Assembly: GCF_001984195.1 (NCBI RefSeq)
Contig: NZ_MTQN01000010.1
Location: 124,001-188,000 of the forward strand
Length of the DNA stretch: 64,000 nt
Origin: Kribbella sp. ALI-6-A
GTDB lineage: Bacteria; Actinomycetota; Actinomycetes; Propionibacteriales; Kribbellaceae
Direction of reading: 5' to 3'
Shown piece after piece: positions 63,435 through 64,000 of the stretch (positions are counted from its first letter, which is position 1; each line of letters begins with the position of its first letter). Below the pieces are notes generated by a model. The model did no database searches. It saw only the letters and a list, made by a program, of their open reading frames with translations, and was not told where the DNA came from. The position numbers were made by a program, and so were the translations under genes.

Positions 63435-64000
63435 TCAGGCCCAGGCGTCGTTCCAGCCCTCGATCGAGGTGGCCGGGCGGGTCGCCGGTCCGGAGTAGAC
63501 CGCGGACGGACGGATCAGCCGGCCGGTGCGCTTCTGCTCCAGCACGTGAGCGCTCCAGCCCGCCGTCCGGGCGCAGGTGAACATCGAGGTGAACATGTGC
63601 GGCGGCACCTCGGCGAAGTCGAGCACGATCGCGGCCCAGAACTCCACGTTGGTCTCCAGCACCCGGTCCGGGCGGCGTTCGCGCAGCTCGGTGAGCGCGG
63701 CCTGCTCGAGCGCCTCGGCGACCTCGTAGCGCGGAGCGTCCAGCTCACGCGCGGTCCGGCGCAGCACGCGGGCGCGCGGGTCCTCGGCCCGGTAGACCCG
63801 GTGGCCGAAGCCCATCAGCCGCTCGCCGGCGTCCAGCAGCCCCTTCACGTACGACCGGGCGTCGCCGCTCTTCTCGACGCCCTCGATCATCGTCAGTACC
63901 CGGGCCGGCGCACCGCCGTGCAGCGGGCCGGACATCGCGCCGACCGCACCGGACAGCGCCGCGGCGACGTCGGCGCCGGTGGACGCGATCACCCGGGCGG
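63435..64000 (-). CDS. Citrate synthase, C-terminal part (5' end beyond window)
   Basis: The frame ends at 63435 and is still open at the window edge, giving the last 188 residues. Citrate-synthase signatures are present: SGPLHGGAPARVLTMI with an active-site His, LMGFGHRVYRAEDPRA with the second His, and IVLDFAEVPPHMFTSMFTCA with the catalytic Asp region. The closing RPSAVYSGPATRPATSIEGW is like citrate synthase 2/CitA of actinobacteria. It condenses oxaloacetate with acetyl-CoA (or propionyl-CoA in methylcitrate synthases, which cannot be excluded). Confidence 0.9.
   Translation of the reverse strand, partial: ARVIASTGADVAAALSGAVGAMSGPLHGGAPARVLTMIEGVEKSGDARSYVKGLLDAGERLMGFGHRVYRAEDPRARVLRRTARELDAPRYEVAEALEQAALTELRERRPDRVLETNVEFWAAIVLDFAEVPPHMFTSMFTCARTAGWSAHVLEQKRTGRLIRPSAVYSGPATRPATSIEGWNDAWA

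Overview
The window is a high-GC actinobacterial chromosome segment with many GTG starts and short or absent leaders. Mycothione reductase, an F420-type LLM oxidoreductase, an R2-like ligand-binding oxidase and the actinobacterial families DUF3027 and DUF2530 point to a soil actinomycete. A Kribbella or Nocardioidaceae-type organism is my best guess, from gene content only. I see no tRNA, rRNA, CRISPR array, transposase or phage gene. Both ends cut genes: an XPB/Ssl2-type helicase-associated protein on the left and citrate synthase on the right.

Layout. 1-8.7 kb: helicase-associated protein, decayed gene remnant, GNAT, alpha/beta hydrolase, DUF427, a SIMPL / Nramp transporter / metallophosphoesterase run, a DUF6454 exported protein and an Mrr-type endonuclease. 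8.8-18 kb: acyl-CoA synthetase, a LysR/MFS divergent pair, a TauD dioxygenase / TetR / R2lox run, a HAD-LarE fusion, a cold-shock protein, then a beheaded tetR gene beside a gene-free stretch carrying two related hairpin repeats. 18-27.3 kb: an MFS protein with long disordered ends divergent from DUF3027, a NarL-type two-component pair followed by an MMPL exporter and a DUF2306 protein, and DUF2530. 27.3-34 kb: NCS2 purine permease, S9 peptidase, a membrane protein and a MarR/MFS operon. 34-37.5 kb: a tetronate-type acid-sugar locus (racemase-like protein, DeoR, DUF1537 kinase, class II aldolase). 37.5-41.8 kb: mycothione reductase, a P-loop kinase fused to an F420-type oxidoreductase, a hypothetical protein and ThpR.

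41.7-46 kb is an iron-uptake operon efeUOB behind an IdeR/DmdR-like operator, followed by an unknown anchored protein. 46-52.4 kb is a sugar locus: a binding protein and two permeases read leftward, a LacI regulator, paired AACCGGTT palindromes, and a divergent gene joining a hexapeptide acyltransferase to an unassigned, probably alpha-helical domain. 52.4-61 kb holds a 28-residue membrane protein, a membrane protein, an ArsR/MFS operon with TTTGCAAA operators, a methyltransferase / exported propeller pair, tautomerase, SnoaL-like protein and serC with a strong terminator. 61.2-64 kb holds YkvA, a PhyH dioxygenase divergent from an AraC regulator, and citrate synthase.

The most unusual content is three domain fusions (HAD-LarE, kinase-LLM, acyltransferase-helical domain), the twin hairpin element next to a truncated tetR, and a LysR gene with no canonical start codon in the expected place.
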